Shown here: positions 1 through 9,947 of the stretch, one piece after another
Numbering within the stretch: position 1 is the stretch's first letter
Layout: every line of letters begins with the position of its first letter
Source: Bacteroidales bacterium
GTDB lineage: Bacteria; Bacteroidota; Bacteroidia; Bacteroidales; Tenuifilaceae
Assembly: GCA_018056955.1 (NCBI GenBank)
Contig: JAGPEQ010000007.1
Span: 1-38,282, forward strand
Reading direction: 5' to 3'
DNA length: 38,282 nucleotides
Notes under the pieces: model-generated
Database searches by the model: none
What the model saw: the letters and a program-made list of their open reading frames with translations, nothing else
What the model was told of the DNA's origin: nothing
Made by a program: the position numbers and the translations under genes

Positions 1-54
1 AACCAGGCTGAACTGGAAGCCATTCTTGAAAAGTTTATCAAGATTGAGGAGTAG
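1..54 (+). CDS. C-terminal end of an upstream gene, possibly ParB
   Basis: The first 17 codons are open in frame 1 and end at a TAG, giving a charged helix-like tail (NQAELEAILEKFIKIEE). The rest of the gene lies outside the window. The next gene is a DUF5683 protein, and in many Bacteroidota parA, parB, a DUF5683 gene and a lytic transglycosylase gene are neighbours, so the C-terminus of a chromosome-partitioning ParB is a reasonable guess. The tail is too short to identify by itself; the ParB call rests on context. Confidence 0.4.
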   Translation, partial: NQAELEAILEKFIKIEE

Positions 55-72
55 ATACTAGTGTTGGAATCC

Positions 73-981
73 ATGCATGGCACTTGCTTTTTACTAAATG
101 GCCGACAAGTCAATAAATGCCTGTCGGCCTTTGCAATTTTTTTTCTTTTACTTAACGCACCAAGGGTTTACTCGCAAACAAGCGATACCAAAACGCTAAA
201 AAAGCCCGATATAACCACCCGTATTTGGCTGGGCTCGCATGTTTTACCTGGTTACGGACAGGTTTACAACAGGGATTATTGGAAAATTCCCATTTTCTAC
301 GCGGGTATGGGCACCATGGCATACCAGGGCTACCAGATGAACAGCGACTACAAGAAATGGCAAAAGACTTACCTTGCCCTTCCAACCTCCGACCCAGACC
401 GCGAAAAATTTAAAATAAAAGCAACCGAGTACCGGCAAAACCGAAACTTATATTACGCCGCAGCCACAGCCTTTTACCTAGCCAGCGTTTCCGATGCCGT
501 TTTGGTTTACAACCGAGGCAAACACTCCCCCGCCGCTGCATCAATACTTTCAACACTGGTGCCTGGCATGGGGCAAGCCTATAACGGGGCATACTGGAAA
601 ATTCCTATCATCTACGGGGGGTTATCCACTTTCTACTTTATTATTGACTGGAACAACAGGGGGTACAACCGATTCAGAACGGCTCTTTTTAATCTGATAG
701 ACGGCGACCCAGCCACAGTTGATGAGTTTAACGGAACACGTACTCAGGAAGAACTCCGCTACTACATGGACAACTACCGGCGGAACCGTGACCTTTCGGC
801 CTTAGGCTTTGCGGTAGTGTATGCGCTGAACATCATTGATGCCAACGTTGATGGCCACCTGTACGACTGGAATGTGGACGACAACCTGACCTTCAGGGTT
901 GAACCAGCCGTTTTTAACCCCTCGCAAAACCTAACCTATAACACACCTGCCTTTGGGGTTTCATGTAGGGTTACGTTTTGA
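73..981 (+). CDS. DUF5683 domain envelope protein
   Basis: About 302 residues. An N-terminal hydrophobic stretch (AFAIFFLLLNAPRVYSQ) reads as a signal peptide. The domain contains an internal duplication: PGYGQVYNRDYWKIPIFYAG near residue 60 and PGMGQAYNGAYWKIPIIYGG near residue 165, both followed by hydrophobic segments. This Gly/Tyr-rich repeat is the hallmark of DUF5683, a Bacteroidota family of unknown function predicted to sit in the envelope. I chose the ATG at 73 because it directly precedes the signal-like region; a GTG at 61, six bases after the previous stop, would add four residues. The short gap suggests co-transcription with the upstream gene. About 250 bases without a gene follow, in which I see no clear signal. 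Confidence 0.8.
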   Translation: MHGTCFLLNGRQVNKCLSAFAIFFLLLNAPRVYSQTSDTKTLKKPDITTRIWLGSHVLPGYGQVYNRDYWKIPIFYAGMGTMAYQGYQMNSDYKKWQKTYLALPTSDPDREKFKIKATEYRQNRNLYYAAATAFYLASVSDAVLVYNRGKHSPAAASILSTLVPGMGQAYNGAYWKIPIIYGGLSTFYFIIDWNNRGYNRFRTALFNLIDGDPATVDEFNGTRTQEELRYYMDNYRRNRDLSALGFAVVYALNIIDANVDGHLYDWNVDDNLTFRVEPAVFNPSQNLTYNTPAFGVSCRVTF

Positions 982-1235
982 ATAAGTGAACAGGTTAATG
1001 AATAACGGTTAAAGGAGGTTCTTGAACCGTAAACCATTAAAAATCAGACGAATAATAAGGAGTACGAAGAATTTAAGGGGTTACTTACCAACAAAAATTA
1101 ACCAAACCAGTTGAACATAATCACACTCCCATAATGTTAATATAAACAGCGGGAAAGTCCACCATTTGTGTAAATTATACCCAAAAACATAAAATTTAAA
1201 GTTAAAAAGATGTTCATTTTTTAGGAATTGATACC

Positions 1236-2019
1236 ATGCGCTTGAAATTTAAAATAACCATTATCATTTTATTGCTATCTGCCCAAATTAAGGCACAAAC
1301 TAATTTGCCTCAAGTGGTGAACGGTAAAATTGAACGCATTGAAAAATTCACATCAAAGTATGTAACTCCACGAAATATTGACATTTGGCTCCCAAGCGGA
1401 TATTCCGACTCAACTAAATATGCAGTACTCTACATGCACGATAAGTAAATGCTTTACGATCCCTCCACTACTTGGAACAAGCAGGCTTGGGATGTTGACA
1501 ATGCGGTATCGGTTTTGATGGCAGAAAACAGAGTTAAAAACTTTATTGTGGTAGGCATTTGGAATGGTGGTAAAACCCAGCACCAGGACTACTTCCCACA
1601 AAAACCATTCGAAAAGCTATCGCAAGCTGAAAAGGACACCATTACTGCTCGGCTAAAAAGAGTGGGCAGAACCGAAGGTGCTTTTCAACCTCAATCCGAT
1701 AATTACCTAAAAATTTATTGTAAAAGAACTTAAGCCCCACATTGATAAAAGATATTCTGTTTACACTAACCGGGAAATTACCTTTATTGCAGGTAATCCC
1801 GATAGCCATAAAATTTATTTTGACTATGGCGATTAAACCCTAGACGCCATGTATCCGGAGATTCAGAAAAGAATTGATAGCGTTATGGTTAATAAAGGGG
1901 TCAACAGCCATAGCTGGATAACCAGGTATTTCCCTGGGGAAAACCACAGTGAACTGGCATGGAGCAAGCGTTTACGTATCCCCTTGGAATTTTTACTCAG
2001 CTCGCCGGCTCAACCCTAA
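1236..2019 (+). pseudogene. Decayed alpha/beta-hydrolase esterase
   Basis: Three reading frames together spell a secreted esterase-D-type alpha/beta hydrolase. It starts with a signal peptide (MRLKFKITIIILLLSAQIKA) and continues into the strand usually followed by HDGQMLYD. Here a TAA at 1446-1448 replaces the Gln codon of that motif. An extra A in the run near 1710-1714 shifts the frame; the other frame then reads FIVKELKPHIDKRYSVYT. At about 1791 the text jumps from FIAG directly to NPDSHKIYFDYGD, so the middle of the domain, where this family carries its GxSxGG nucleophile elbow, is missing. A second TAA at 1834-1836 again replaces Gln, before TLDAMYPEIQ. The C-terminal part with the probable catalytic His (FPGENHSELAW) is still readable to 2019. 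It cannot encode a working esterase. Its end overlaps the end of the convergent formate dehydrogenase gene by 23 bases. Confidence 0.85.
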
Positions 2020-4721
2020 CGGCCGAAATCTTGAATGGCGCAATGCGACTGTATGGGTCAAGTTCATCGCGGGTAAGGCGGTTAACCTGAGCCTCGGTGT
2101 AATGCCAGGGCATAAAGAGTTCTCCCTCAAGCACCTCATCGGCGATGCGAACCTGGGTTTCCAGAGTACCTCGCACCGAGGTAATCCTTACCTTCTCACC
2201 ATGTTTAATCCCCAATTTTGATGCATCGTTGGGATGCATAATTACATAGGGATTGTTGGTAAAGTTTGTTAGAGCCTTGTTTCTGCGGCTCATGGTACCA
2301 GTATGGTAATGGTAAAGAATACGGCCCGAGTTCAGTATAAATGGGTACTCGGTAGTAACCCTTTCGGTTTGATCGACATGCTCCACTGGGAAAAGTTTAG
2401 CCTTGCCGCTGGGCGTGTTGAATTTATCGAGGTATAGGGTAGGTGTACCGGGATGGTCGGGGGTGGGGCAAGGCCACTGGATACCATGATGTTCAAGTCG
2501 GGCATGCGAGATGCCAGCCATAATTGGGGTTACCCTCGCCAGTTCATCGAATATCTCGGCCTCGTTGCGGTAGTTAGGCATGGGCTTGCCCATGCGGGCA
2601 GCTAGTTCGTGGATAATACGCCAATCCTCACGGGCTTCGCCCGGACAATCGACCGCTTTGCGAACCCGCAACACACGTCTATCGCTGTTAACAAATGTTC
2701 CGTTCTTTTCCGCCCACGATGAGGCGGGCAGTACAACATGTGCAAAACGGGTAGTCTCAGTATGGAAAATATCCTGTACCACCAAAAAATCAAGCTTTTG
2801 AAGTGCCTCCTCGGTATGGTTAAGGTTGGGATCGCTAATCATGGGGTTTTCGCCCATAATGTAAAGCCCTTTTATCTTGCCATGGTAGGCGGCCTGAATG
2901 ATTTCAACGGTTGTAAGGCCTGGCCTATCGGAAAGCCTTTCGAAAGGCACACCCCAAACCTGAGCCACCTTACGTCTATTTTCAACATCCGAAACCGGAA
3001 TATACCCAGGATACATTGCAGGATGACATCCCACATCGGTAGCGCCCTGAACATTATTTTGTCCACGGGGTGGGTCAATGCCACATCGATCCTTCCCAAT
3101 CTTCCCGGTTACGAGTATCATGTTAAGCAAGCTAAACACGTTATGAGTGCCAGTAACCTGCTGGCTCATGCCCATTCCCGTAGCAACCATTGCGGTTTTG
3201 GCAGTTGCGTATATTCGGGCAGCATCTTTGATTTTTTGAGCTGGAACGCCCGTAATTTTTTCCGTGACTTCAGGGGTATACTTTTCAACCAGCTCCTTTA
3301 GCTCAAGGAAGGCTTGCATCCCCCCTTCCACCCTGCTCTCAATAAAGCTGTGGTCAACCCAGTTGTTAGCAATAATCTCCCTGACCATTCCGTTGAGCAG
3401 AGCCACATCGGTTCCCAAACGGGGCTGTAGCCAGATGGTGGCGTAGGCAACCAAGTGGCGTCCATTTGGGATCAATCACAATGATTTTCATTCCTCTTGC
3501 TGCACCCCGCTTAACATAGGTTGCAGTAATTGGGTGGGTTTCAATAATATTATTTCCAGTTACTACTAAACAATCGGTGGTTTCAAAATCTTCAATTGAG
3601 TTGCTGCCAGCCCCATCGCCAATGGATTTGAGCATGGCAGTAACCGTTGAGGCATGGCAAAGCCTGGTGCAGTAGTCAATATTATTGGTTCCAAAAACAG
3701 TTCTGATGAATTTCTGAAAGATGTAGTTATCCTCGTTGGTGCATTTGGCCGAGGCATAGCCGGCCAACGAGTCGGAGCCATACTTTTCTTTAATCTCGCC
3801 AAACTTTTGGGCTATTAAGGTTAGCGCCTCGTCCCAGGATGATTCAACCAATTCGCCATTTTTGCGGATAAGGGGCACAGTTAGCCTATCGGGGCTATGG
3901 ACAAATTCATAGCCAAAGCGTCCCTTCACGCAAAGCCTGCCATCGTTTGGCGAAACGCCTTCAACGCCATTGCTGCGAACAATTTTGCCGTCCTGGACAA
4001 GCAACTCAATTTGGCATCCCACTCCGCAGTAGGGGCAAGTAGTTCGAACCCTTTGCTCTACCCTTTCGATTTTGATGAACTCCCTGTTGGGTTTTTCCAC
4101 TATTGCTCCGGTTGGGCAAAGCTGGATGCACTCGCCACAGCCATCACACTCGCTGTCGCCCCAAACACCTGTGCCTGCAACTATAAAGGAATTCAACCCC
4201 CGCTCATAGAACGACAGCACATTTTTCCCCTGCACCTCGTCGCAGGCCTTTATGCACCTAAAGCACTTTATGCACTTTGAAGGGTCATAGGTAAGCACGG
4301 GCGAAGAACTATCAACCCTAAACTCAACATGAGCCTTAACCGGTTTAAAGAATCGGTTTTCTGGCTTATCGAGCCCATACCTTAGCATTAACTCCCTGAG
4401 CTCATCGGGATAGGTGCCATCGTAATGGGTGTTTTGCTCGCTTACCAAATAGTCCAAAAGGAAACGACGGGTTTCCTCCAGTTCCTGGTCAAAGGCAACA
4501 ATATTCATTCCTTCCTTTACGGCAAGGGTGCACGATGCAACCATGCCCCGTTGTCCCTCAACCTTAACCAGACATAAACGGCAGGCCCCAGTTGGTGTTA
4601 ATTTATGGTGATAGCATAGGCCGGGTATGTTGAAACCGTTAAGCCGTGCTTGGTGTAACAAGTTGGCACCCTCGGTTGCCAGCACCTCTTTCCCATCAAT
4701 ATATATCTTTACTTTAGCCAT
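1997..4721 (-). pseudogene. fdhA: Formate dehydrogenase alpha subunit, frameshifted
   Basis: Two overlapping reading frames (4721-3366 and 3475-1997) together encode one protein of about 908 residues. From the N-terminus: a plant-type 2Fe-2S domain (CYHHK, GACRLC), a His/Cys cluster region, two 4Fe-4S motifs (CIKCFRCIKAC, CDGCGECIQLC), the molybdopterin-oxidoreductase Fe4S4 motif CPYCGVGC, and the catalytic segment CTRLCHASTV, with Cys near residue 355 where relatives have selenocysteine or cysteine. The second frame carries the rest of the molybdopterin domain (PGTDVALLNG-like, GENPMISDPN) and the dinucleotide-binding C-terminus. The frames meet at an AAA run (3465-3467 on the plus strand, near codon 419). 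Removing one A gives a continuous DPNGRHLVAYATIW. The domain set matches NAD(P)-linked Mo/W formate dehydrogenases. As written, the product stops after 451 residues. A sequencing error or +1 frameshifting at CCC-A cannot be excluded. Two bases separate it from the NuoF-like gene upstream. Confidence 0.85.
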
Positions 4722-4723
4722 GG

Positions 4724-5977
4724 CTACTTATTTGCAGTTTGTTTTACCAGTATGTGTTCCCATAAACTTTTTAGGGGGAGAATTGGTGATTGGCCAAGCG
4801 GACAAAGCGATGTACGCGCAATCAGCTCGGCTTGCCTTATAAGTTCAGGGTAAACTTGGTTGTTGTTGAAGTTTTGCTGCGCCAAACTCTCTTTAAGCGT
4901 GTTGTGGAGTTGAGCCGTTCCCACCCTACATGGAATACACTTACCGCAGCTCTCGTGCTTAAAGAATTTAAGTATTGATAGCATGGTTTGGTTTAGGTTG
5001 CGAGTGCCATCCATAACTATTACAGCACCCGAGCCAAGGGTTAGTCCAACCTCGCGAAGCTTATCGTAGCCCATGGGCACATCTAAGTGTTGCTCCGAGG
5101 CAAACGTGCCAGCTGCGCCGCCTATTAGCGCAGCCCCAAAAGGTTTTCCATTCCTAATGCCACCTGCCACATCGTAGATTAACTCCCTTAAAGTGATTCC
5201 CATTGGAAACTCATAGAATCCGGGCTTACTAACATCGCCGCTAATGGTAAAAATTTTTGTGCCGGGCGAATTTTCGGTTCCAATGGAACGGTACCACTTT
5301 GCCCCATTCAGGATAATTGCCGGGAAGTTTGCAAGGGTTTCAACGTTGTTGATTAGGGTAGGTGCGCCCCAAAGCCCCTTCTCGGCAGGGTAAGGGGGCT
5401 TAATACGCGGGTACCCCCTTTTCCCCTCAACTGACTCAATCAGGGTTAGCTCCTCACCGCAAAGGTAGGAGCCTGCACCACGCCGAACCTCCAGGTCGAA
5501 ATCGAATCCGCTACCCAAAATATTCTTGCCCAGAAACCCACGGCCATAGGCCTGCTCAATAGCATTCTGAACCCTTTGGATACTTAACTCATACTCACCC
5601 CTGATATAAACGAACCCCCTGTGCGCACCAATGCTGTAAGCAGCAATAACCAACCCTTCGATAAGCGTATGCGGGTCGGTTTCCATGATAATCCTATCCT
5701 TAAAGGTACCAGGCTCGCCCTCATCGGCGTTGCAAATCACATACTTTTCGCAATCGGAGCAGATTACGGCAGCAGCTTTTTCCTTTGCCCCGGTAGGGAA
5801 ACCCGCACCACCACGGCCACGCAAACCGGAATCGTAAATCTCCTCATAAATTCCAAGGGGTTCACTTTTCAGGGCCTTACGCAAAGCCTGGTAGCCATCG
5901 GCTGCAATGAACTCATCGATACTTTCAGGGTTAATAAGCCCCGAATTCCGTAAGGCTATTCGGTATTCCTTGAGCAT
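4724..5977 (-). CDS. nuoF: NuoF-like NAD(P)H/FMN-binding subunit of formate dehydrogenase
   Basis: 417 residues. It has the FMN/NADH-binding signatures of the NuoF family: GLRGRGGAGFPTG near residue 55, NADEGEPGTFKDR near 85, GAGSYLCGEELTLIESVEG near 170, and the C-terminal 4Fe-4S ligands in ESCGKCIPCR plus a distal Cys in TSLCPLGQ. It lacks both the N-terminal thioredoxin-like 2Fe-2S domain and the C-terminal double 4Fe-4S ferredoxin domain found in HndC/HydB-type subunits, so it is a minimal, complex-I-length form. It sits 11 bases after the NuoE-like gene and 2 bases before fdhA, so the three are surely one operon. It should pass electrons between NAD(P)H and the Fe-S chain of FdhA in the cytoplasm. 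Whether the cofactor is NAD or NADP cannot be read from these motifs. Confidence 0.9.
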   Translation of the reverse strand: MLKEYRIALRNSGLINPESIDEFIAADGYQALRKALKSEPLGIYEEIYDSGLRGRGGAGFPTGAKEKAAAVICSDCEKYVICNADEGEPGTFKDRIIMETDPHTLIEGLVIAAYSIGAHRGFVYIRGEYELSIQRVQNAIEQAYGRGFLGKNILGSGFDFDLEVRRGAGSYLCGEELTLIESVEGKRGYPRIKPPYPAEKGLWGAPTLINNVETLANFPAIILNGAKWYRSIGTENSPGTKIFTISGDVSKPGFYEFPMGITLRELIYDVAGGIRNGKPFGAALIGGAAGTFASEQHLDVPMGYDKLREVGLTLGSGAVIVMDGTRNLNQTMLSILKFFKHESCGKCIPCRVGTAQLHNTLKESLAQQNFNNNQVYPELIRQAELIARTSLCPLGQSPILPLKSLWEHILVKQTANK

Positions 5978-5988
5978 AACATTCGGTT

Positions 5989-6456
5989 TTATTTGGTTTG
6001 CCGGGAGTAGTGTTCCAGCAGGCTATCGATCATTCCCGGCGAAAGATTACCGTACATTTCCTGATTTACCATCATGGCCGGTGCCGCAGCGCAGTTGCCT
6101 AAGCACTCCGATGTTTCAAGGGTAAAAAGTCCATCGGCGGAGGTTTCGCCCAGCTCAACATCAAGTTTTTGTTTAAGGTAATCCAAAAGGCTACAGCTAC
6201 CCATCATGTTGCAGATGGGCGAAGCACATACACGAATAACATACCTTCCGCGCGGTTTAATGCTTAACATGGAGTAGTACCCAATAACCCCATAAACCTG
6301 TGCCTTTTTGATATTCAAATGCTCTGCAACCCTTTGAACAGCCTCCTCAGGAATGAAATTTTTGGTGCTATGGTTCTGGATATCGTGCAGGATTTCCAGC
6401 AGGTAATCCTTGCGTCTAGGATATTTGCTGAGTATCTTTTCAACCTCCATACTCAA
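5989..6456 (-). CDS. nuoE: NuoE-like 2Fe-2S thioredoxin-fold subunit
   Basis: 155 residues, the usual length of NuoE/HydC/HndA proteins. The N-terminal half is helical (FIPEEAVQRVAEHLNI, VYGVIGYYSM). The C-terminal thioredoxin-like domain holds the four 2Fe-2S ligands as CASPIC (about residues 78-83) and CLGNCAAAP (about 120-124). It is the first gene of the operon with the NuoF-like and FdhA genes. The ATG at 6456 is followed directly by the expected helix, so I kept that start. I found no TAnnTTTG promoter in the 100 bases upstream. Confidence 0.9.
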   Translation of the reverse strand: MSMEVEKILSKYPRRKDYLLEILHDIQNHSTKNFIPEEAVQRVAEHLNIKKAQVYGVIGYYSMLSIKPRGRYVIRVCASPICNMMGSCSLLDYLKQKLDVELGETSADGLFTLETSECLGNCAAAPAMMVNQEMYGNLSPGMIDSLLEHYSRQTK

Positions 6457-6691
6457 GATTTTTGCCTTAAGTTAAGCCAAAAAGAAACTACAAGCAACAG
6501 TAAGGTGCAATTTAGAATTAGACTACTTGGGAGGGAAGTGAATGAAGGGATGTAAAAATTTGGGGAATCAATTAAACGATCCCGTGTTTTTGAATGAATT
6601 GGCATGTTGTTTCTGCTTATTTCTGGCCCTGCGAAAATCGAAATTAAAAGTCATTGCCATTTAGTTAGAGAGATTTTTCATGTTGAGTCCC

Positions 6692-6737
6692 TATATATCG
6701 TGATAGATTCCACCGAAACATTATTAAACGATATATA
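6692..6737. repeat. 10-bp perfect inverted repeat
   Basis: TATATATCGT at 6692-6701 is mirrored by ACGATATATA at 6728-6737 with 26 bases between. It has no adjoining T-run, so it is not an obvious terminator. Function unknown. Confidence 0.6.
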
Positions 6738-6744
6738 AATAGAT

Positions 6745-6804
6745 ATCCTTTGCTACGCTCAGGATGACAGGTTACGTTGATAGTTGATTGTTGTTAGTTG
6801 ACAG
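6745..6804. repeat. Copy of dispersed 25-bp motif plus TTGATAGTTGA repeat
   Basis: Bases 6745-6769 (ATCCTTTGCTACGCTCAGGATGACA in two short blocks: ATCCTTTGCTACG and CTCAGGATGACA) closely match copies at 32652-32676 and 33407-33432. The motif is followed by GTTGATAGTTGATTGTTGTTAGTTGACAG, and a similar run follows the copy near 32.5 kb. Confidence 0.7.
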
Positions 6805-6926
6805 CAAATACAAACACAGATTTGTCTTAAATCAACAAAACACCAAACACTAAAAGCCAAAAACTACTGCTTACTGAATACCATAAAGGTAAACCTACTT
6901 TCCGTTGGTTTAAAAGGTAAACGAAA

Positions 6927-6949
6927 AAAGGGTTGCTACGCAACCCTTT
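6927..6949 (-). terminator. Rho-independent terminator of rimP-nusA-infB
   Basis: A perfect 10-bp stem (AAAGGGTTGC / GCAACCCTTT) with a 3-base loop. On the minus strand the stem runs into a T-run (complement of the A's at 6924-6929). It lies 21 bases past the infB stop codon. Confidence 0.85.
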
Positions 6950-6969
6950 CTGCTTATGTATTTATATGG

Positions 6970-9891
6970 TTAGAGTTTTCGTTTAACCTCAACCTCCTGG
7001 AATCCCTCAACAATATCGCCAACCTTGATGTCGTTAAAGTTCTTGATATTTAATCCACACTCAAAGCCCGATGAAACCTCACGAACATCGTCCTTGAAGC
7101 GCTTGAGCGATTCAAGTTCGCCGGTGTAGATTACAATACCATCGCGGATAAGACGAACCTTATTGCTGCGCGAGATTTTCCCTTCACGAACAATACATCC
7201 GGCCACTGTTCCAACCTTGGTAATCTTGAATGTTTCAAGTACCTCGGCCGATCCGGTAATCTCCTCCTTAATCTCAGGGGCAAGCATGCCCTCAATGGCA
7301 TCCTTAATCTCGTTAATGGCATCGTAGATGATGGAGTACAGGCGTATATCAATTTCCTCCTTCTCGGCTAGCTTACGGGCACCGGCCGAGGGACGAACCT
7401 GGAAACCAATCACAATGGCGTTAGATGCTGCTGCAAGCAGGATATCCGACTCGGAAATCTGACCAACCGCCTTATGAATTACGTTAACCTGCACCTGCTC
7501 AGTGGAGAGCTTGATGAGGGAATCGGATAGCGCCTCAATTGATCCGTCCACATCGCCTTTTACCACCAGGTTAAGTTCCCTGAAGTTGCCAATGGCAATA
7601 CGGCGGCCAATTTCGTCGAGAGTGATATGCTTTTTGGTCTTCATGCTTTGCATGCGTACCAGTTGCTCGCGCTTGTTGGCAATTTCGCGAGCCTCACGGT
7701 CGGAGTCGAGTATGTTAAAGTAATCGCCAGCCTGGGGAGCGCCGTTCAAGCCAATTACCTGAACAGGAGTTGATGGGCCGGCTTCATGGATACGCTGTCC
7801 GCGCTCATTAAACATGGCTTTTACGTGACCGTAATAAATTCCGGCTAACATAATATCGCCCTGGCGAAGTGTTCCGTTCTGAACCAGAACGGTGGCAACG
7901 TATCCCCTACCCTTGTCGAGTGCCGATTCGATAACCGTTCCTGATGCACGCCTATTGGGATTTGCCTTAAGGTCTTTTAGTTCGGCCTCAAGCAGCACTT
8001 TTTCCAGTAACTTATCGACATTCAAACCTTTTTTTGCCGAAATCTCCTGGCACTGATACTTTCCACCCCAATCCTCAACCAGGTAGTTCATGTTAGCCAG
8101 TTCCCCCTTGATTCGCTCGGGGTCGGCTGTTGGCTTATCAATCTTATTGATAGCAAAAACAATGGGTACCCCGGCAGCGCTGGCGTGATTAATAGCCTCA
8201 ACGGTTTGGGGCATCACGGCATCGTCGGCGGCTACCACTATAATGGCAACGTCGGTTAGTTTAGCACCACGGGCGCGCATGGCGGTAAAAGCCTCGTGGC
8301 CGGGTGTGTCGAGGAATGTGATCTTACGTCCATCATCAAGTTCAACACTGTATGCACCAATATGCTGGGTTATACCACCGGCCTCACCCGCAATAACGTT
8401 GGAGTGTCTTATGTAGTCGAGCAGCGATGTTTTACCATGGTCAACGTGACCCATTACGGTTACAATGGGTGAACGGGGTTTTGAATCCTCAGGTTTGTCC
8501 TCTTCCTCCTCCTTGATAACCTCGTGAACGTCAACGCTAACAAACTCAACCTTATAACCAAACTCATCGGCTACCAGAGCCATGGTCTCGGCATCCAGTC
8601 GTTGGTTAATGGAAACCATCAGGCCAAGGTTCATGCACACGTCAATAACATCGGTAACCGGAACGTTCATCATGGCAGCCAACTCATTGGCCGAAACGAA
8701 CTCCGAAACCTTAAGCACCTGCTTCTCCTGTTCCTGGCGTTCAAGTTCCTCGCGCTGACGGGCGCTAAGTATTTCACGTTTCTCGCGGCGATACTTGGAA
8801 CTTTTAGTCTTCCCTTTGCTGGTTAACCTAGCAAGGGTTTCCTTAATTTGACGCTGCACCTCTTCCTCGTCGACCTCAGGCCTTATTACCTTCTTCTTAT
8901 TCTTCTTTTTGAGCTTTTTGGCTTTAAGGTCGTCCTTGTTGGCTTCCCTATCAACCTTTACCTCCTGTGGTTGCTCAATGCCTACCTTATCGCCCTTTTT
9001 GATACGTTTCCGTTTCTTCTTCTTTCCTTCCTTATCGAAATCGGACGATGAGGCAACAGGTTTTTTCTTTACCTCAAAGCGGCTGAGGTCAATTTTACCC
9101 TTGATGGTTGGTCCAGAGAGTTTTTCAACCTCGGCCCTGTAAACCTCAGGCTCTGCTTCCTGCGTTCTGGCAGTAACCTCGGGTTCAGCTGGGATTTCCT
9201 TTTCAGCCTCAACGGCAGGTTTCTTAATCACCTCCTTGGTGGGTTGTGGCTTTTCGTCCTTTTGATGAGGACGATGCGCCTCCTTTGTGTGGGTTTTTCC
9301 AGCCTTTTCGATATCAATTTTGCCAACCACCTTAGGGGCTTCAACCTTAACATTGGGTTTAATAACCTCTTCCTGCTTTGGCTTAGCTTCTTTTTCCTCT
9401 TTTGGGGTCGAAGGTTGCTCCTTTACTGGCGTAGGCTTTTCCTCAGGCTTAGGCTCGGGTTTAGGCTCTTTAGGCTTTTTGCCTAAAGTATCGAGGTCAA
9501 TCTTACCCTTTACCTTAAGGTCGATTTTAGGTTTTTCGACCTCAATGGTTGGGGTAACCGTTTCAATTGTGTTTGTTTTAATGATTATCTCATCGTCCGA
9601 TGGCTCATCGGAGAAATCATCCTCGTCCTTTTCAATATCGTCGATAGATATTGTTTTCTTTTTATCCCTTAAAGCCTTAAGGTTTTCCTTTTGTTGCTCA
9701 GTTTTTTTCTTAAGGTCTAGCTCGCTGCCAAACTCTTTCTCAAGAATGGTGACAACATCCTGGTCAACCTTAGCGTTGGGATTGTTTTCCACATCGTAAC
9801 CACGCTTGTGGAGAAACTCTACCAGTGTTCCCACGCCAACGTTAAACTCTTTTGCCAGCTTACTGAGCCTGATTTTGTTATCGCTTGTCAT
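6970..9891 (-). CDS. infB: Translation initiation factor IF-2
   Basis: 973 residues, in the long range seen in Bacteroidota. It has an N-terminal IF2_N domain ([20 protein letters not shown]), then about 300 residues of Lys/Glu/Pro-rich linker, a second IF2_N-like domain ([20 protein letters not shown], near residue 400), and the GTPase core with G1 GHVDHGKT near residue 480, G3 DTPGHEAF and G4 NKID. The C-terminal domains II to IV follow, ending in [15 protein letters not shown]. The linker repeats the short phrase GKID(L/I) several times ([33 protein letters not shown]). The protein places fMet-tRNA on the 30S subunit and promotes subunit joining. It is the last gene of the rimP-nusA-infB operon, 56 bases after nusA. 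Confidence 0.98.
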   Translation of the reverse strand: MTSDNKIRLSKLAKEFNVGVGTLVEFLHKRGYDVENNPNAKVDQDVVTILEKEFGSELDLKKKTEQQKENLKALRDKKKTISIDDIEKDEDDFSDEPSDDEIIIKTNTIETVTPTIEVEKPKIDLKVKGKIDLDTLGKKPKEPKPEPKPEEKPTPVKEQPSTPKEEKEAKPKQEEVIKPNVKVEAPKVVGKIDIEKAGKTHTKEAHRPHQKDEKPQPTKEVIKKPAVEAEKEIPAEPEVTARTQEAEPEVYRAEVEKLSGPTIKGKIDLSRFEVKKKPVASSSDFDKEGKKKKRKRIKKGDKVGIEQPQEVKVDREANKDDLKAKKLKKKNKKKVIRPEVDEEEVQRQIKETLARLTSKGKTKSSKYRREKREILSARQREELERQEQEKQVLKVSEFVSANELAAMMNVPVTDVIDVCMNLGLMVSINQRLDAETMALVADEFGYKVEFVSVDVHEVIKEEEEDKPEDSKPRSPIVTVMGHVDHGKTSLLDYIRHSNVIAGEAGGITQHIGAYSVELDDGRKITFLDTPGHEAFTAMRARGAKLTDVAIIVVAADDAVMPQTVEAINHASAAGVPIVFAINKIDKPTADPERIKGELANMNYLVEDWGGKYQCQEISAKKGLNVDKLLEKVLLEAELKDLKANPNRRASGTVIESALDKGRGYVATVLVQNGTLRQGDIMLAGIYYGHVKAMFNERGQRIHEAGPSTPVQVIGLNGAPQAGDYFNILDSDREAREIANKREQLVRMQSMKTKKHITLDEIGRRIAIGNFRELNLVVKGDVDGSIEALSDSLIKLSTEQVQVNVIHKAVGQISESDILLAAASNAIVIGFQVRPSAGARKLAEKEEIDIRLYSIIYDAINEIKDAIEGMLAPEIKEEITGSAEVLETFKITKVGTVAGCIVREGKISRSNKVRLIRDGIVIYTGELESLKRFKDDVREVSSGFECGLNIKNFNDIKVGDIVEGFQEVEVKRKL

Positions 9892-9947
9892 AAAGGCTTC
9901 TTCCCCTGATTTATTTATTACTTTGCAAAACTAAACTAATGGCAAAA

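Larger units (their letters stand above)
6457..6969. other. Intergenic stretch with repeat fragments, no gene
   Basis: About 510 bases between the starts of the formate dehydrogenase operon and the end of infB. No reading frame looks coding. It holds a 10-bp inverted repeat, a copy of a 25-bp motif shared with the 32-33 kb region, TTGATAGTTGA-type repeats, an AACACCAAACACTAAA stretch, and the infB terminator at its right end. These are listed separately. Confidence 0.7.

Noticed and set aside
1997..6456. Electron-bifurcating FeFe hydrogenase (HydABC)
   Set aside because: The large subunit has the molybdopterin CPYCGVGC motif and bis-PGD domains, and no H-cluster Cys motifs, so it is a formate dehydrogenase.
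9287..9799. 170-codon Ser/Phe/Leu-rich plus-strand frame opposite infB
   Set aside because: It is the antisense shadow of the Lys/Glu-rich IF-2 linker.
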